In this document: positions 23,789 through 34,082 of the stretch, piece after piece
How positions within the stretch are numbered: position 1 is the stretch's first letter
Layout of the letters: each line of letters opens with the position of its first letter
NCBI GenBank assembly: GCA_025642075.2
Contig: JAODUO010000120.1
Span: 128,501 to 192,500, forward strand
Direction: 5' to 3'
DNA length: 64,000 nt
Source of the DNA: Ridgeia piscesae
Taxonomy: Eukaryota > Annelida > Polychaeta > Sabellida > Siboglinidae
Program-made: the position numbers and the translations under genes
Notes under the pieces: generated by a model
Told to the model about the DNA's origin: nothing
What the model saw: only the letters and a program-made list of their open reading frames with translations
Database searches by the model: none

Positions 23789-24595
23789 ATATGCTTAAAG
23801 ACGGGGTAAGTGTACCGGGACTTACATTGACATTTTTGTTCGACACTTTACCGCGTGACATATATTTTACTCTGTTCAACTAACAACACTCCCATTTACA
23901 CGATCTAATTAGAAACGGAATAACCGGAGGCCCTTCTTTAATTACGAAGTCAACGTAACCCGCATTAGACAATCCTTATCATGCCGTTCAATAGTGGGTT
24001 ATGATGCAAATGCTCTATATCTTTGGTCTATCTCTCAACACATGCCCTCCCGATGCTATATCTACCGCACCGCTAAATCCAACTTTAAAAACAAAACAGT
24101 CCCGTAAATATGGAAAAACATCGTTAGAATGACTAGAGTGGCTTTCTCATAGTCAAATTATTTTGTATTAAACACCAATTTAACCGGACTAACGAATTTA
24201 GTCCTGGATTGTTTCGCACATAATAGGGGAGCGTGACTTCAGGGCAACCAATGGGGTGATCTGGTATTAAATTAATATAAAAAGTGACATTTGTTACGAG
24301 GTCGCAAGCTCATTCGGAATTAGGGCGTTGAAGCAAAGCCCAACTTAAGATATCGTGTTAAAACAAAAGAATCTAAGACTCTTTGAAAATCAAATGCATT
24401 GGTAATTAAGTGGGGCGCATCCATAAACCTACCTGAATTTATTTTTGAAGAATGAAAGTAACGAAGTTCACCTGACCGTAATATAAAACCAAAACTTAAA
24501 CTAATTTTAATTGATTAATTAATTTAATATAATTTAATCAGTACAAACAAAGTATTTTTATTTCCGACCAACAATGACACGTGGTGTCTGATAAT
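23789..24595. other. Spacer sequence, nothing recognised
   Basis: AT-rich sequence between the polymerase-like fragment and the trinucleotide tract. No open frame over 50 codons and no clear repeat was seen. Confidence 0.5.
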
Positions 24596-24751
24596 GATAC
24601 TACTACTACTACTACTACTACTACTGCTACTGCTACTGCTACTGCTGCTGCTACTGCTACTGCTGCTGCTGCTGCTACTGCTGCTGCTACTGCTGCTGCT
24701 ACTGCTGCTGCTGCTACTACTGCTGCTACTACTGCTGCTACTGCTGCTGCT

Positions 24752-24791
<40 letters not shown>

Positions 24792-24947
24792 CTGCTGCTG
24801 CTGCTGCTGCTACTGCTACTGCTGCTGCTACTGCTGCTACTACTGCTGCTACTACTGCTAGTACTACTACTGCTAGTACCACTACTGCTAGTACCACTAC
24901 TGCTAGTACCACTACTGCTAGTACCACTACCACTACCACTACCACTA
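24596..24947. repeat. 350-bp compound CTA/CTG trinucleotide microsatellite
   Basis: A continuous in-phase run of CTA and CTG triplets with a few CTAGTA and CCA variants near the end. The 3' end shows a higher-order unit (ACTACTGCTAGTACC, 15 bp, four copies at about 24860-24925). All six frames are open through it (poly-Leu, poly-Thr/Ala, poly-Ser and so on), so long open frames here are artefacts. CTG-rich tracts of this length form hairpins and are often unstable. Confidence 0.95.
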
Positions 24948-25309
24948 CGGTTGGCGCACAACGGGCTGCCTCTTCGCTGGATAATATTTAAGGATAATAA
25001 AGAAAAAACATTTGGTTAGTTATGACACGGACGGGGCAGGAAGCGCCACCATTTTTATGGAAGTTATGACACTGACGAGGGAGAAAGCGCCGCCATGTTT
25101 CGGAAGTTGTGGTACGTACGTGTTATGGGAGCCGCCATTTTTACGGAAGTTATGATACGGACGGGGCAGGAATCGCCGCCATTTTTACGGAAGTTAATGG
25201 ACGGACGGGACAGGAAACACAATTTTTACAGAAGTTATGTTTTGCATGTTATAGGAAACGGAATTTTGACGGAAATATAGCACAGTATATTACTATAACG
25301 TTTAACTCA

Positions 25310-25490
25310 CCACGAGCGCATCCAATTGGCCGTCCTCTGCCGTTCTCTTGCGGTTGCAACGACCGCGGCGGATATGCCGTAAACAATTGTTCCGCCTGGT
25401 AAATTCTGTTAGGCAACGGGAGCACTGAAAAGGTCCCAGTGACTGTGGAGGTGGTGGGAGATCGACGTGCTCTACTGGAATTTTAGCAGG
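25310..25490 (-). pseudogene. Palindrome arm, zinc-finger exon (right copy)
   Basis: Inverted copy of 21179-21360. The Cys/His positions are mostly retained, but the frame before the finger is altered: the His-coding region reads TGTTTACGGCATATC in both arms while the AACAATTG junction differs. Which arm, if either, is functional is unknown. Confidence 0.45.
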
Positions 25491-25556
25491 TACTTCCGAC
25501 TACAAGAACGAACGAGTGTTTTAGTCATGTAATTTACAATATGCGTATTCGCGTTT

Positions 25557-25841
25557 TCAAAAAATCGTTAACACGAAAAAAACCGAAATCGAAATATTCC
25601 ATTGACAAAGACTTACCACATGAACCGCTTCCGGGTATAGATCCGACGCTGTCGCCACCGGGGCTGGTGTTGGTGTTGGTGATGGCGGTCCCAACAGGGG
25701 AAACGCCTCCCCATGAGCCGGTATGGGTGTCATGCCCGCAGTCGTACCTCGCCGTGCGGAGACGGGGCCCCTGGCGGCTTCGGCATAGGTCCATCCTGTT
25801 CTCAGCATTGTTGACAATAGTGTTCGCATGTAGGAATACAA
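25557..25841 (-). CDS. Palindrome arm, exon-like frame 1 (right copy, open)
   Basis: Minus-strand frame starting MYSYMRTLLSTMLRTGWTYA, then GEAFPLLGPPSPTPTPAPVA. It reaches the conserved GTAAGT donor at about 25615 on the minus strand and then runs into intron-like sequence. Homologous to 20866-21056 in the left arm, which is frameshifted. No known domain is recognised. Being open in one arm suggests selection was relaxed only recently, or that this is the more intact copy. Confidence 0.4.
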   Translation of the reverse strand: MYSYMRTLLSTMLRTGWTYAEAARGPVSARRGTTAGMTPIPAHGEAFPLLGPPSPTPTPAPVATASDLYPEAVHVVSLCQWNISISVFFVLTIF

Positions 25842-26275
25842 GTGAATACTGACTTCCTCATAAACGGCCGTCTTATATACGTTTACATGTGGTCGTTTGA
25901 GTCATTAATTACCATCCAATCACAAACGAATGTGCCGAAAATTACCAACCAATCACAAACGAGTGGTCGTTAGGGTCACGTGGGTGTGCTGAAAATTATT
26001 GTGTAGAAAATATTGTTGTAGAAAATAACGCGGACGTCGTAGTACGCCAAAAACAGCACGGACGTCAGAGTAATACCATATATCTTGATCGCCTTAACCT
26101 TTTGACTATTTTAAAAAGTAATTTAAAAATAAGACACCCTTATTATTGGGGTATTAGCTGAAGACATATCCGTCAGATGGATCCATTTGTTATTTGACCT
26201 AGTATGTAGTTCACTAACTATTCACTAGGTGACGATACATGACCCCTAACCCCATTTGTTTAATAAGACGCTCGA

Positions 26276-27930
26276 ATTTTGACCGTACTAGTTCGTGACT
26301 TGTCCGGAAGGGGCGCCACAAGTTCATCACCTATCCGCTAGGGGCGCCACTTAACCTTGACTTTGACCTTCCTCCTCCTCCGCGCCAGAGGGGAATGATA
26401 GGATCCTACAGTACAACTCACAGTGATCTCAATAATTATATTGTTATATCTAAGGTATATACATTTATGTGAAGTAGTAAAAAACAGTCTAACATCTTTA
26501 ACGTGGTAACCATTTGCTCTGTGACATCATTTCCTGTAACGCATATTCCTATATTAGGCTGGTTTTAAACTGAATGAAATGTATGTAACAAACAGAATAT
26601 AATACACAACGTAAATCATATGTATCACATGAAATAAACTGATGCATATGATAAGTCTAGATGTGTTGAGCTCTATATAATCATGAAAACAAGTTATAGG
26701 TATTTTTATATATTGCAAATAATTAAGAACTCTTAGTAATAATTTTATAATATAATTACTTGTACATAAAGCGAATGAAAGAAGGACTCCCCCGATGAAA
26801 TATCTATTAGACTCACTTAAAGCAGGGATATACCAGGGAACCAGTGGACGTGACAATATTTTGCTTTAAATAACATCACATCTTCAGTGTGACAGTGATC
26901 TTGGGTTATTCTTCAGAAGATCTTAGGACATAATGTGGGTTTTACAATACATTATGATTCTGTTTTGTTTGTGTTTTGAAAATGATATACACAGTACAGT
27001 CCAACTATTTGCAGAGTACTGTAATCTTTCAGTTTTTATTTGTGGTATGGTGTTACAATAAATCTAGACATAAAAGTAATGTGTTTGAGATCTATGTCAA
27101 ATTTGAAAGTGTATTAAAAGAAAATAGTCTGAAAATACACTAGGTTGTATCACAGACAGTGGTGTCTTTATTTTTTATCTATCTCTTCCTCAATTAACCG
27201 CTCCATGTGCAAATGTTCCTCGGAAGTGACTTGCCTGCTGTCACATGCCAGATTATAATTATTATCTGGAAAATATATGTTGTTTTGAAAAATGATAATG
27301 TACTTTAAGTACATTAAAATAATTCATTGACTCCGTAGGCATTGCTATTAGGCCCATACACCAGGTCTGGTAAATGACATTTCAAGCGCATCTGTAATTG
27401 CTACAACCACATATCAGTACATATACCCTAAGCAACTGTACATATTGTATTAATTGTAAGGTAATCTAACTTATGGAATATGAAGTTTGATTTATCCCAA
27501 CGTAACTCGCTAAAATTGGCGCCATCTTCCAAGTCTAATTTGAAAACTAATGTATACGCGTGAAAATGAGTGCACATCGTGAGGTGTAGCCATAATAAAA
27601 TGCAATATATTGTGTTTTGTTTACTCACCGTATACTTGGTAACGACCAGTCTTTGCCGCTCACATGACAGCATTTCGCATACGCTTATCACTTGTCAAGT
27701 GCTTTTGGTCATCAGGTACTGCTTTATGCAGTCCATGTAAAGGCTAAATTCACTATAGACACATCTCTGCATCGTGGTCGTCGTGGAGAGAAATGACAAG
27801 AACACTCGCGCGCCGGAAACTCTAGTGTGCAACGTAGGGAAAAGGTCGCTACAGCGCACATAAATTATTTATTATGTAACACAGTCGCCGCGTTATTATT
27901 TATGTAACTCAGTCTCGACATTCTGGCGCG
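26276..27930. other. No gene recognised
   Basis: AT-rich sequence with only short chance frames. Near 26340-26380 it holds TTGACTTTGACC and GGGGCGCCAC strings like those around 38820-38880, suggesting the palindrome-flanking repeat continues a little further out. Confidence 0.4.
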
Positions 27931-28398
27931 GTGTCGCGCTTACATTTTTCCGATCGTCATAAACTTTCCGATTGACGTTTCTGCGCATGCGTGACAGAGG
28001 TAAAATCGTCATTGTGCAGCGAAACGACAAAGCATTTTTGGTATAAATGTCACGGGCTGTTCGTTAACTCTCCTGTGATGATTACTGTGGAGAGTTGCTT
28101 AAAATGTCGTTCAATACAATAATATCATACGTTTGTTTAAATCACTGTCACGGATTATGACGCACTACAATCACGTGATTTACGCTTGCTATCAAAACAT
28201 GCCTCAACACGTGTTTGCCTCGTGTTAATTTGCGACAAGTAACTTTGTAGAGAGGTTATATACATCCTAACGAACAACCCGCAGTATTTATTCCATAAAT
28301 GCATTGTCCAATCGCTGCACATTAATGATATTACATTTATCGCGCATGCGCAGAAATGTCAATCGGAACGTTTATAACGCCGGGAAAATGTAAGCGCC
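27931..28398. mobile_element. MITE, copy 2
   Basis: Second copy of the MITE at 6117-6560, 468 bp. The left end reads GTGTCGCGCTTACATTTTTC and the right end GGGAAAATGTAAGCGCC, inverted relative to each other, each followed inward by CCGATTGAC and GCGCATGCG. It has no coding capacity. The copies differ by point changes and an insertion near 28163 (ACGTGATTTACGC). Confidence 0.85.
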
Positions 28399-28502
28399 AA
28401 AGTTGATCGGCCACCTGAGGTTGCGCCATTTCGGCGCGCATGTGCAAAAGTGGAACGACGTTCTTGACCGCTCGACGTTGCAGACCGTCACAGCGGGCTT
28501 TA

Positions 28503-28710
28503 TTGAATAGGGCGTGTAAATCTCGCGCTCGAAAACGAGGGGGTTGGGGGCAGGAAGTCCATATTCTCCATGTTGACATATAGAACTTTGTTTTGTTTTT
28601 GGTTGTAATAATCGGACTGTCCCCAAATAGTGTTTCACAGTTATATTGTTCGAAGGATAATTACAAACAGAAGCAGCGGAATACTTTGCCGGTAACAATG
28701 ATCACGGAAA
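28503..28710 (+). repeat. Dispersed repeat B, copy 2
   Basis: Second copy of 23335-23550, just after the MITE copy at 27931-28398. The flanking sequences of the two copies differ, so this is a mobile or amplified sequence and not a segmental duplication. Confidence 0.75.
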
Positions 28711-29820
28711 TCATGCATTTTAATCGATTATTATGGTGGTTGCCATGGCATCGCCGGCTAGTAATTGTGTTTGGCGATCTTGACTGGTAATGAAGAATGC
28801 CATCTTTCGCGCAGTACACCCTGTTTTGGGGAAATGTATACATGTGTTATGCTACGTGCATTTGGACATCTTGTCAGATATAAGTGCTTATCGAACTGTT
28901 GTGTAACCACAACGTACAGCAATGTAAAATGCACATCCCCTAAAAGTCACATACGGCCTAACGTCGTGTATACTCTCTGCGCTACATAAATCGCTATGTG
29001 TCTGTGACAGTGGTAAACTCAATATTAAATTGGATATTTAAGATAAGAAAGGTATAACGCAATATATTTATGACCTAACATTCCTACTATTTATCAGTCG
29101 GAAGCTACAACTGTCATCCGACGTTATAATATTATTCTTGTGTCCAGTCCCCAATCAGCTCCAATTGCGCGGAGTCCCGCCATGGATCGTGACCCACTTA
29201 CAGGCCCTATAGCACTATTCACTTCTGAATAGTGGCGCCCCTAGTAGAAGGATGGAAACTACTAATAACGTTGTGCGCTATGTTAAATTTAAGGTTTTTG
29301 CTTGATGTCTATCTTCTATATTAACCGTTCATTGCACCAACAGCTGTATTCCACTGATGCGAATATGTTGATTCTAATTGCACATTACTAGTAAGCACTA
29401 CATTTTCTCGCTTAAGCGTATAACACAAATATTGGCTTTTGTTACCCATTATGTATGTTCGTGAAAAGTAAAATTAATTGTTAATTAATGATAATCAGCG
29501 CTCCTTGGATTTTGGACTTCATCACGTAGTTCTGCTGCGAACATCGACCGTATCGCAACATAATTTCGCAGATATGGACTAAAAGTCTTGTCTAACGAGC
29601 CATCATACTTATACATCTCTCTCATTAAAGCGACTGGGATTTACAACCTTTTGCTTCCGAAGTCATGTTACCTGTGGCCACAATGCCGGCTGTCACAACA
29701 ATGCCCGCTATGCTGCTTTCTGTGTTAAACAAATGACAAACCTCGATCTGAAGGTGATGAAGAAACCACATCCTAGGCATATGTAACGCATCGTTTAACG
29801 ACAATGTTCAATTCATGCAG
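28711..29820. other. No gene recognised
   Basis: Short chance frames only. There is no repeat with a second copy in the window that I could find. Confidence 0.4.
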
Positions 29821-29824
29821 GCCA

Positions 29825-30074
29825 GGCTGATCACATGAACGTATACAACACACTGGATAATTCAATTGACCAGTTGTGTGATGTCTCTCAACTAGATGGT
29901 GTTTTGGTGAAGATCGTCGAAGGAAAAATTGCTTATCCTGATGTCATTACAGACAACGCTGCGTTCTATGGAAGAGAGTGCGCAAAAATCGGTTGTTTAA
30001 CACCGGATGGCGGTTCACCGACGATCGCACCACTAACTAAGGACGTGCAAATTATGATCCGTCGTTCTATCTAA
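29825..30074 (+). CDS. Unidentified open frame, possibly an exon
   Basis: From an acceptor-like ATTCATGCAG the frame runs QADHMNVYNTLDNSIDQLC, then LVKIVEGKIAYPDVITDNAA, then ECAKIGCLTPDGGSP, and stops at TAA after 83 codons. Its amino-acid make-up looks protein-like, but I recognise no family. Its phase (one base carried over) does not fit the VWFA gene exons on either side. It could be a relic of another element next to the LINE scrap at 30313. Confidence 0.3.
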
Positions 30075-30312
30075 ATCGGTTGACCTATTTGTGGATGATA
30101 ATGTTCTTTCCGGTCATATGTTGCCCACAGATTATATTAAAGCATGAACAGTGACCGCAATAAACACGACTTTGTAGAAACTCCACCCGCCATCCTAAAC
30201 TACACTCGCTATGATAACTAGAGATCTAAACGTTGTAGTGCTGCTATTTTCATATCCATCACATCGGTCAGATTAACAAGTTCTAGCCGAAACAGACCAG
30301 GGACCTCACCTT

Positions 30313-30665
30313 CTCAACGCACTAATGACGTCATGGCTTGGCTATAGAAGTTCTCTGTTATGTGGTACAGATGGCAATTACTATATCAGGCTTCAACGTC
30401 TCCGAAACACGGCTGCTAGATTAACCATGCGTATGCCTCAATATGCCAGTATCATGCCTGTTCTCAAAGAGCTTCTTTGGCTACCGGTTCGGCAACACAT
30501 TCGTTTCAAGACCATGCTATTCGTCCACTGAGCTGTCAACCGTCTTTGAATAGTGTACTTGCACGATCTTATATGAATCTACACGCCAACCAAATCACTT
30601 CGTTCAGCGACATATTTACATGTACGAATGACATTAACGGATACGTTATGTCAGAGTCTCTCTGA
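30313..30665 (+). pseudogene. LINE 3' fragment (CR1/L2-type RT C-terminus)
   Basis: The frame reads LMTSWLGYRSSLL near 30319, LQRLRNTAARLTMR near 30385 and LKELLWLPVRQHIRFK near 30460. This is the conserved 'LVxSxLDYxNxLL...LQxxQNxAAR...LHWLPVxxRIxFK' block at the end of CR1/L2-like LINE ORFs. A stop follows at 30531 and the match fades by 30665. It is 5'-truncated with no palm domain. Confidence 0.85.
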
Positions 30666-31191
30666 ATAAACTATTTTAGTGACATAAATGTTGCTGATAA
30701 CTGAATAGATATATTGATGCGCATGTGTATATAACTGATAGTAACATTTTGAAGCCAATACTAGTATATGAACATGATTGATGCGTATAGGTATATTTCT
30801 CGTTTTATGACTAAATTATCGAACATGTGCAAATTAAAAATATAAGGTGATAAGTGTATACCCTAAACTAATAACATATTTTAAATACTTACCACCCTTG
30901 CATATGACTTTTAAGGGAACTTGGACTCCCTCCTCTATAAGTGTTGGTTGTGTTGAGCTAAATAAGGTAACCACTGATCAGTAGATGGAGACTTTTCATT
31001 AAATTTTAATTTGGGGAGCCCCCCCAAATAAAACATTAAAATATCATAAGAAATTTCTGTTCTGGGTTTCTGGTTATTTGGCACCATTCGGAGCATGGGC
31101 ATGTAGTCTCTACAACTGCATACATTATGTATATTACGTCTACGTACAGAGTAGTATTGCAACATGTATTAAATGTGTTATTTGTTTTCAG
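30666..31191. other. Intron sequence of the VWFA gene, no feature
   Basis: AT-rich sequence without recognised elements, ending in the acceptor of the exon at 31192. Confidence 0.5.
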
Positions 31192-31257
31192 AATTTTTTG
31201 GAGAGGTACTACACAATGTCTTATAAGGTCTATGGTGCAGAAGAGTATATGGAACAG
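31192..31257 (+). CDS. VWFA/alpha-2-delta-like gene, exon (VWA_N-like region)
   Basis: A 66-bp exon between TTTGTTTTCAG and GTTAGT, phase 0 at both ends. It encodes NFLERYYTMSYKVYGAEEYM, a helical start like the VWA_N region of alpha-2/delta and CACHD1 proteins, where an aromatic/acidic helix precedes an RNIGQRAAVL-type segment in the following exon. It joins 32263-32433 in frame. In those proteins the region lies outside the cell, before the VWFA domain. Its small size means the call depends on its neighbours. Confidence 0.6.
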
Positions 31258-32262
31258 GTTAGTATTCAGTGTTTCTTTTTGACCTTAGTGCACCAAATAA
31301 TTACGTTTGTGTTTATCATTCCGATATTGGGATCTTTTAGAAAATGCGATCCCACTACATTAACTGTACGACAAACCTTTCCATATCCCCGCGTGGGATG
31401 AATTACTTTCCCTGGCATAGCCAACAGCTCGCGGTGTATCTTGTGAAAGACAACGTTGTGTGAACGAAATTGTCCACGTTTATTTGTTGGCTGAACCAGT
31501 ACTGAAAACTCGCCGTTAACCCGCGCTTCGTTCGACAGTCCAGCCCTCTAACAAAAAATACTTCAACAGGAGGCCTACCTTTCAGAGCCAAAACTTTCAA
31601 CAACAATAAACTACCGATGGCAACCGTGGAGCGTGAAAAAATCGCGGGCAAACTCAAATATGTCGAATTGAAAATGCGTTTCTACCGGGTTGTTTTGTGA
31701 AGCAATAAAATGTTATATCAAGAGATGAAACTACCTGAATTATCCAGTGGACACGAATAAGGTATCACTGGAAGTTAATGTTTTTCGGCTTGTTATGTCA
31801 ATCGCAAATTGCACCACATGTGACGAATGCAAATGTAAATTAAAATGTAACCTGGAGGTGTATTGTGGTTAGTTCGGCTCTCACTCACATTATTTCCAAT
31901 AAATTCTTATTTTAAGCACCATTTGACACACAATATATATTCAGCATGTGTATAATTGTCATGCAAACATAATAATAAATACAAGACACCAATAATCTAT
32001 GGGCGGACACCTTCCATTTACCATCATGCATCTCAAATCGGGGACCTGACATATTTTCCTATCGTTCACTCTGACCAAATAAAACATGTTCACTATTAAC
32101 TTCCCTTCAATTCGTTGTACGAATCCTCCCCACTTTATTCGAGCGAGCGGAAGTGAAATTGAAGCAAGGTCAAACAAACTATCGACGTCCTGTATATTCA
32201 AAATTTCAAGAATTATTTGAGCATTGTTGTGTTGCTAAATGTGATTTTATCTTTACCGACAG

Positions 32263-32433
32263 GTCATCAAGGTCGTCCATAGAAATATCGGACAGCGAGC
32301 AGCAGTGCTGAAAATGTTTCGTGAAGCTGTCGCTTATAACTATCCGACCGACTTATCACGTACTGATCCTATTTTGAGTTGCGATCAATATGCAGTACGC
32401 TCCTTGACTTGGAACAACCGTCTTAACTACTAC
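32263..32433 (+). CDS. VWFA/alpha-2-delta-like gene, exon (VWA_N-like region)
   Basis: A 171-bp exon with a good acceptor (CTTTACCGACAG) and a consensus donor (GTAAGT), phase 0 at both ends, 57 codons. It begins VIKVVHRNIGQRAAVLKMFR, then AVAYNYPTDLS, and ends with SLTWNNRLNYY. The helix followed by an R-A-L/V-rich stretch and a tryptophan-containing loop is the pattern of the VWA_N domain preceding VWFA in calcium-channel alpha-2/delta subunits. A Harbinger transposase remnant starts only 240 bp into the next intron. Confidence 0.65.
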
Positions 32434-32669
32434 GTAAGTTAATTGTATCATGGCACCCCACTACACGGTAAGTTTGTCACGTCAGGTTGTCTCAGTAACA
32501 CAGCAAATCCTGGTATAATTGATAACAAAATTGCTATGATGTAGTATAAAGGGGGTGACACGAGTACATGATACACGTAGTCGTGGCGAAACAATCGAGT
32601 CGGGAGAGTTGCGCGAGTTACGTCGTCAGGTGAAGGCCATTACAGACGCACACGTGCTTGTTTACGGCA

Positions 32670-33022
32670 ATGGCTGACAGTTGTAGCAGCAGCAGTGAAG
32701 AAGTACATGCAATTTTGCTTGGTGCATTGGCTGTGCTGCAACACATTGATGACGAAGAAAAGAAAGAAAAGCTGAAGAAACGAAAAAGATGGTGGGTTCG
32801 CTGAAGGATTGCGCGGCGCTAGCAGTTCGGCGCATTTCATGCTCTGATGAAGGAAATTAAAGTGGAGGACCCCAGTACATTTGCAAACTTTATCCAGATG
32901 GATACACAGCAATTTCAATATCTTCTTCGCCGTTAATCGTCCACAAAGACACAGCCATGCGCGACGCAATACCACCTGCTGAGCGCCTTGCTGTAAAGCT
33001 TCGCTTTTTAGCGACAAGTATA
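32670..33022 (+). pseudogene. PIF/Harbinger transposase, N-terminal remnant
   Basis: The frame starts MADSCSSSSEEVHAIL at 32670, then KKRKRWWVR followed by a stop. It resumes in another frame as ALMKEIKVEDPSTFANFIQM, then RFLAT-like sequence near 33000. The 'RWWVRPWI...GA...L..EL..ED...F.NF.RM' arrangement and the 'MRDAIPPAERLAVxLRFLAT' block are typical of PIF/Harbinger transposase N-termini. At least two frameshifts or stops are present, and the catalytic DDE part is missing because a (TA)n tract begins at about 33029. It lies in the intron after the exon at 32263-32433. Confidence 0.75.
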
Positions 33023-33025
33023 TTA

Positions 33026-33026
33026 C

Positions 33027-33077
<51 letters not shown>
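33026..33077. repeat. (TA)n microsatellite
   Basis: About 50 bp of alternating TA that terminates the Harbinger remnant. Confidence 0.9.
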
Positions 33078-33080
<3 letters not shown>

Positions 33081-33339
33081 CGTCATGTTGACGTTTCAAT
33101 GATTTGATTGCTTTAGTATAATGTTTGGCTTGGCTTCAGCTATTATCGTTTATTTTATACATATTAGCTGGACCTGTGCAATCTACACAGAGCAGCAACC
33201 ATCTGCAGATTGCGCAGGTAAGGCGTACCTATTTATTGACAAATAGCCTGGACCTGGTGGCCACGCAAGTTGCTAAACTTCAGACATAGCTTAGTCAAGG
33301 TTCGGTGTCATAGATTACCTACCTACTAAAGTTATACAG

Positions 33340-34082
33340 AAATAAATAGAACGAAATCTTGTTTTCTCGGTATACTGGCCTTCTAAAGCGCACTCTCCAC
33401 CCTGCAACACCTAAAGTCAAAGAAACAGCATACAGCATGTTAATAAGACCCAAACTTGAATACGCAACTGTAGCATGGAACCCACACAAACAAAACAACA
33501 TCGACACCCTAGTCAAAATTCAGAGAAGATCAGCCATATTTACCCTAAATGACCACCGGCGCAAAACAAGCACTACAGAACTGATTAATAAACTGGGCTG
33601 GGAAACACTTGAAACACGACGAATACAGCACCAACTCACATTCTTTTACAAGATAAAACAGAACCTCATAAATATCAAGTTACCACAACACATCATAACC
33701 CCATGCTCCTGCACACGAAACAGCAATCCAAACAAGTACATACAAATCCACGCACGCAGAGTCATTAGGGCCTGGAACACACTCCCCCAGAAGTCACAAG
33801 CATACCAACACTACACCCATTCCAACAAGCCCTCAGTACCATCCACCTTGTTGCTCCAGCCCACCTCACCAGATTACAACCCAAAAAATAGACACAGCAA
33901 ACTGTTTTTCATCTGCACAAATTATTACTCTTATATACACAGTTAATCGCACGTTTTCAGTTCTATTGTTCTTCTAACTTCACTTTCGTCTTCATGCATC
34001 TTTAGCATTGCGCACCGCACAAACTCCTATGTTAGCCCCAGAAGGGGCTGTATGGAGTATATGAACAAAGAACAAAGAACTC
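33340..34082 (+). mobile_element. LINE 3' end with heptamer tail (CR1/Jockey-like)
   Basis: A single frame is open from about 33359 to 33946 (195 codons): YTGLLKRTLHPATPKVKETA, LIRPKLEYATVAWNPH, VKIQRRSAIFTLNDH, WETLETRRIQHQLTFFYKI and RVIRAWNTLP. This order is the post-palm region to C-terminus of a LINE RT. The 3' UTR is short and ends in repeated GAACAAA units at 34062-34082, a LINE-style simple tail. It is 5'-truncated, but the frame is still intact for nearly 200 codons, so the insertion is young compared with the other LINEs here. Confidence 0.88.

Larger units (their letters stand above)
25015..26275 (-). repeat. Right arm of the 5.8-kb inverted-repeat structure
   Basis: Reverse-complement partner of 20443-21535. 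The inner part (25015-25270) has about five degenerate copies of a 40-50 bp unit (AAGTTATGACACGGACGGGGC and variants), more than the left arm. The outer part has a coding-like frame on the minus strand (25557-25841) that is open here but frameshifted in the left arm. Confidence 0.85.

Noticed and set aside
24524..25019. Poly-Ser, poly-Ala, poly-Thr and poly-Leu frames over the trinucleotide tract
   Set aside because: All frames are open because the repeat lacks stop triplets; there is no supporting gene structure.
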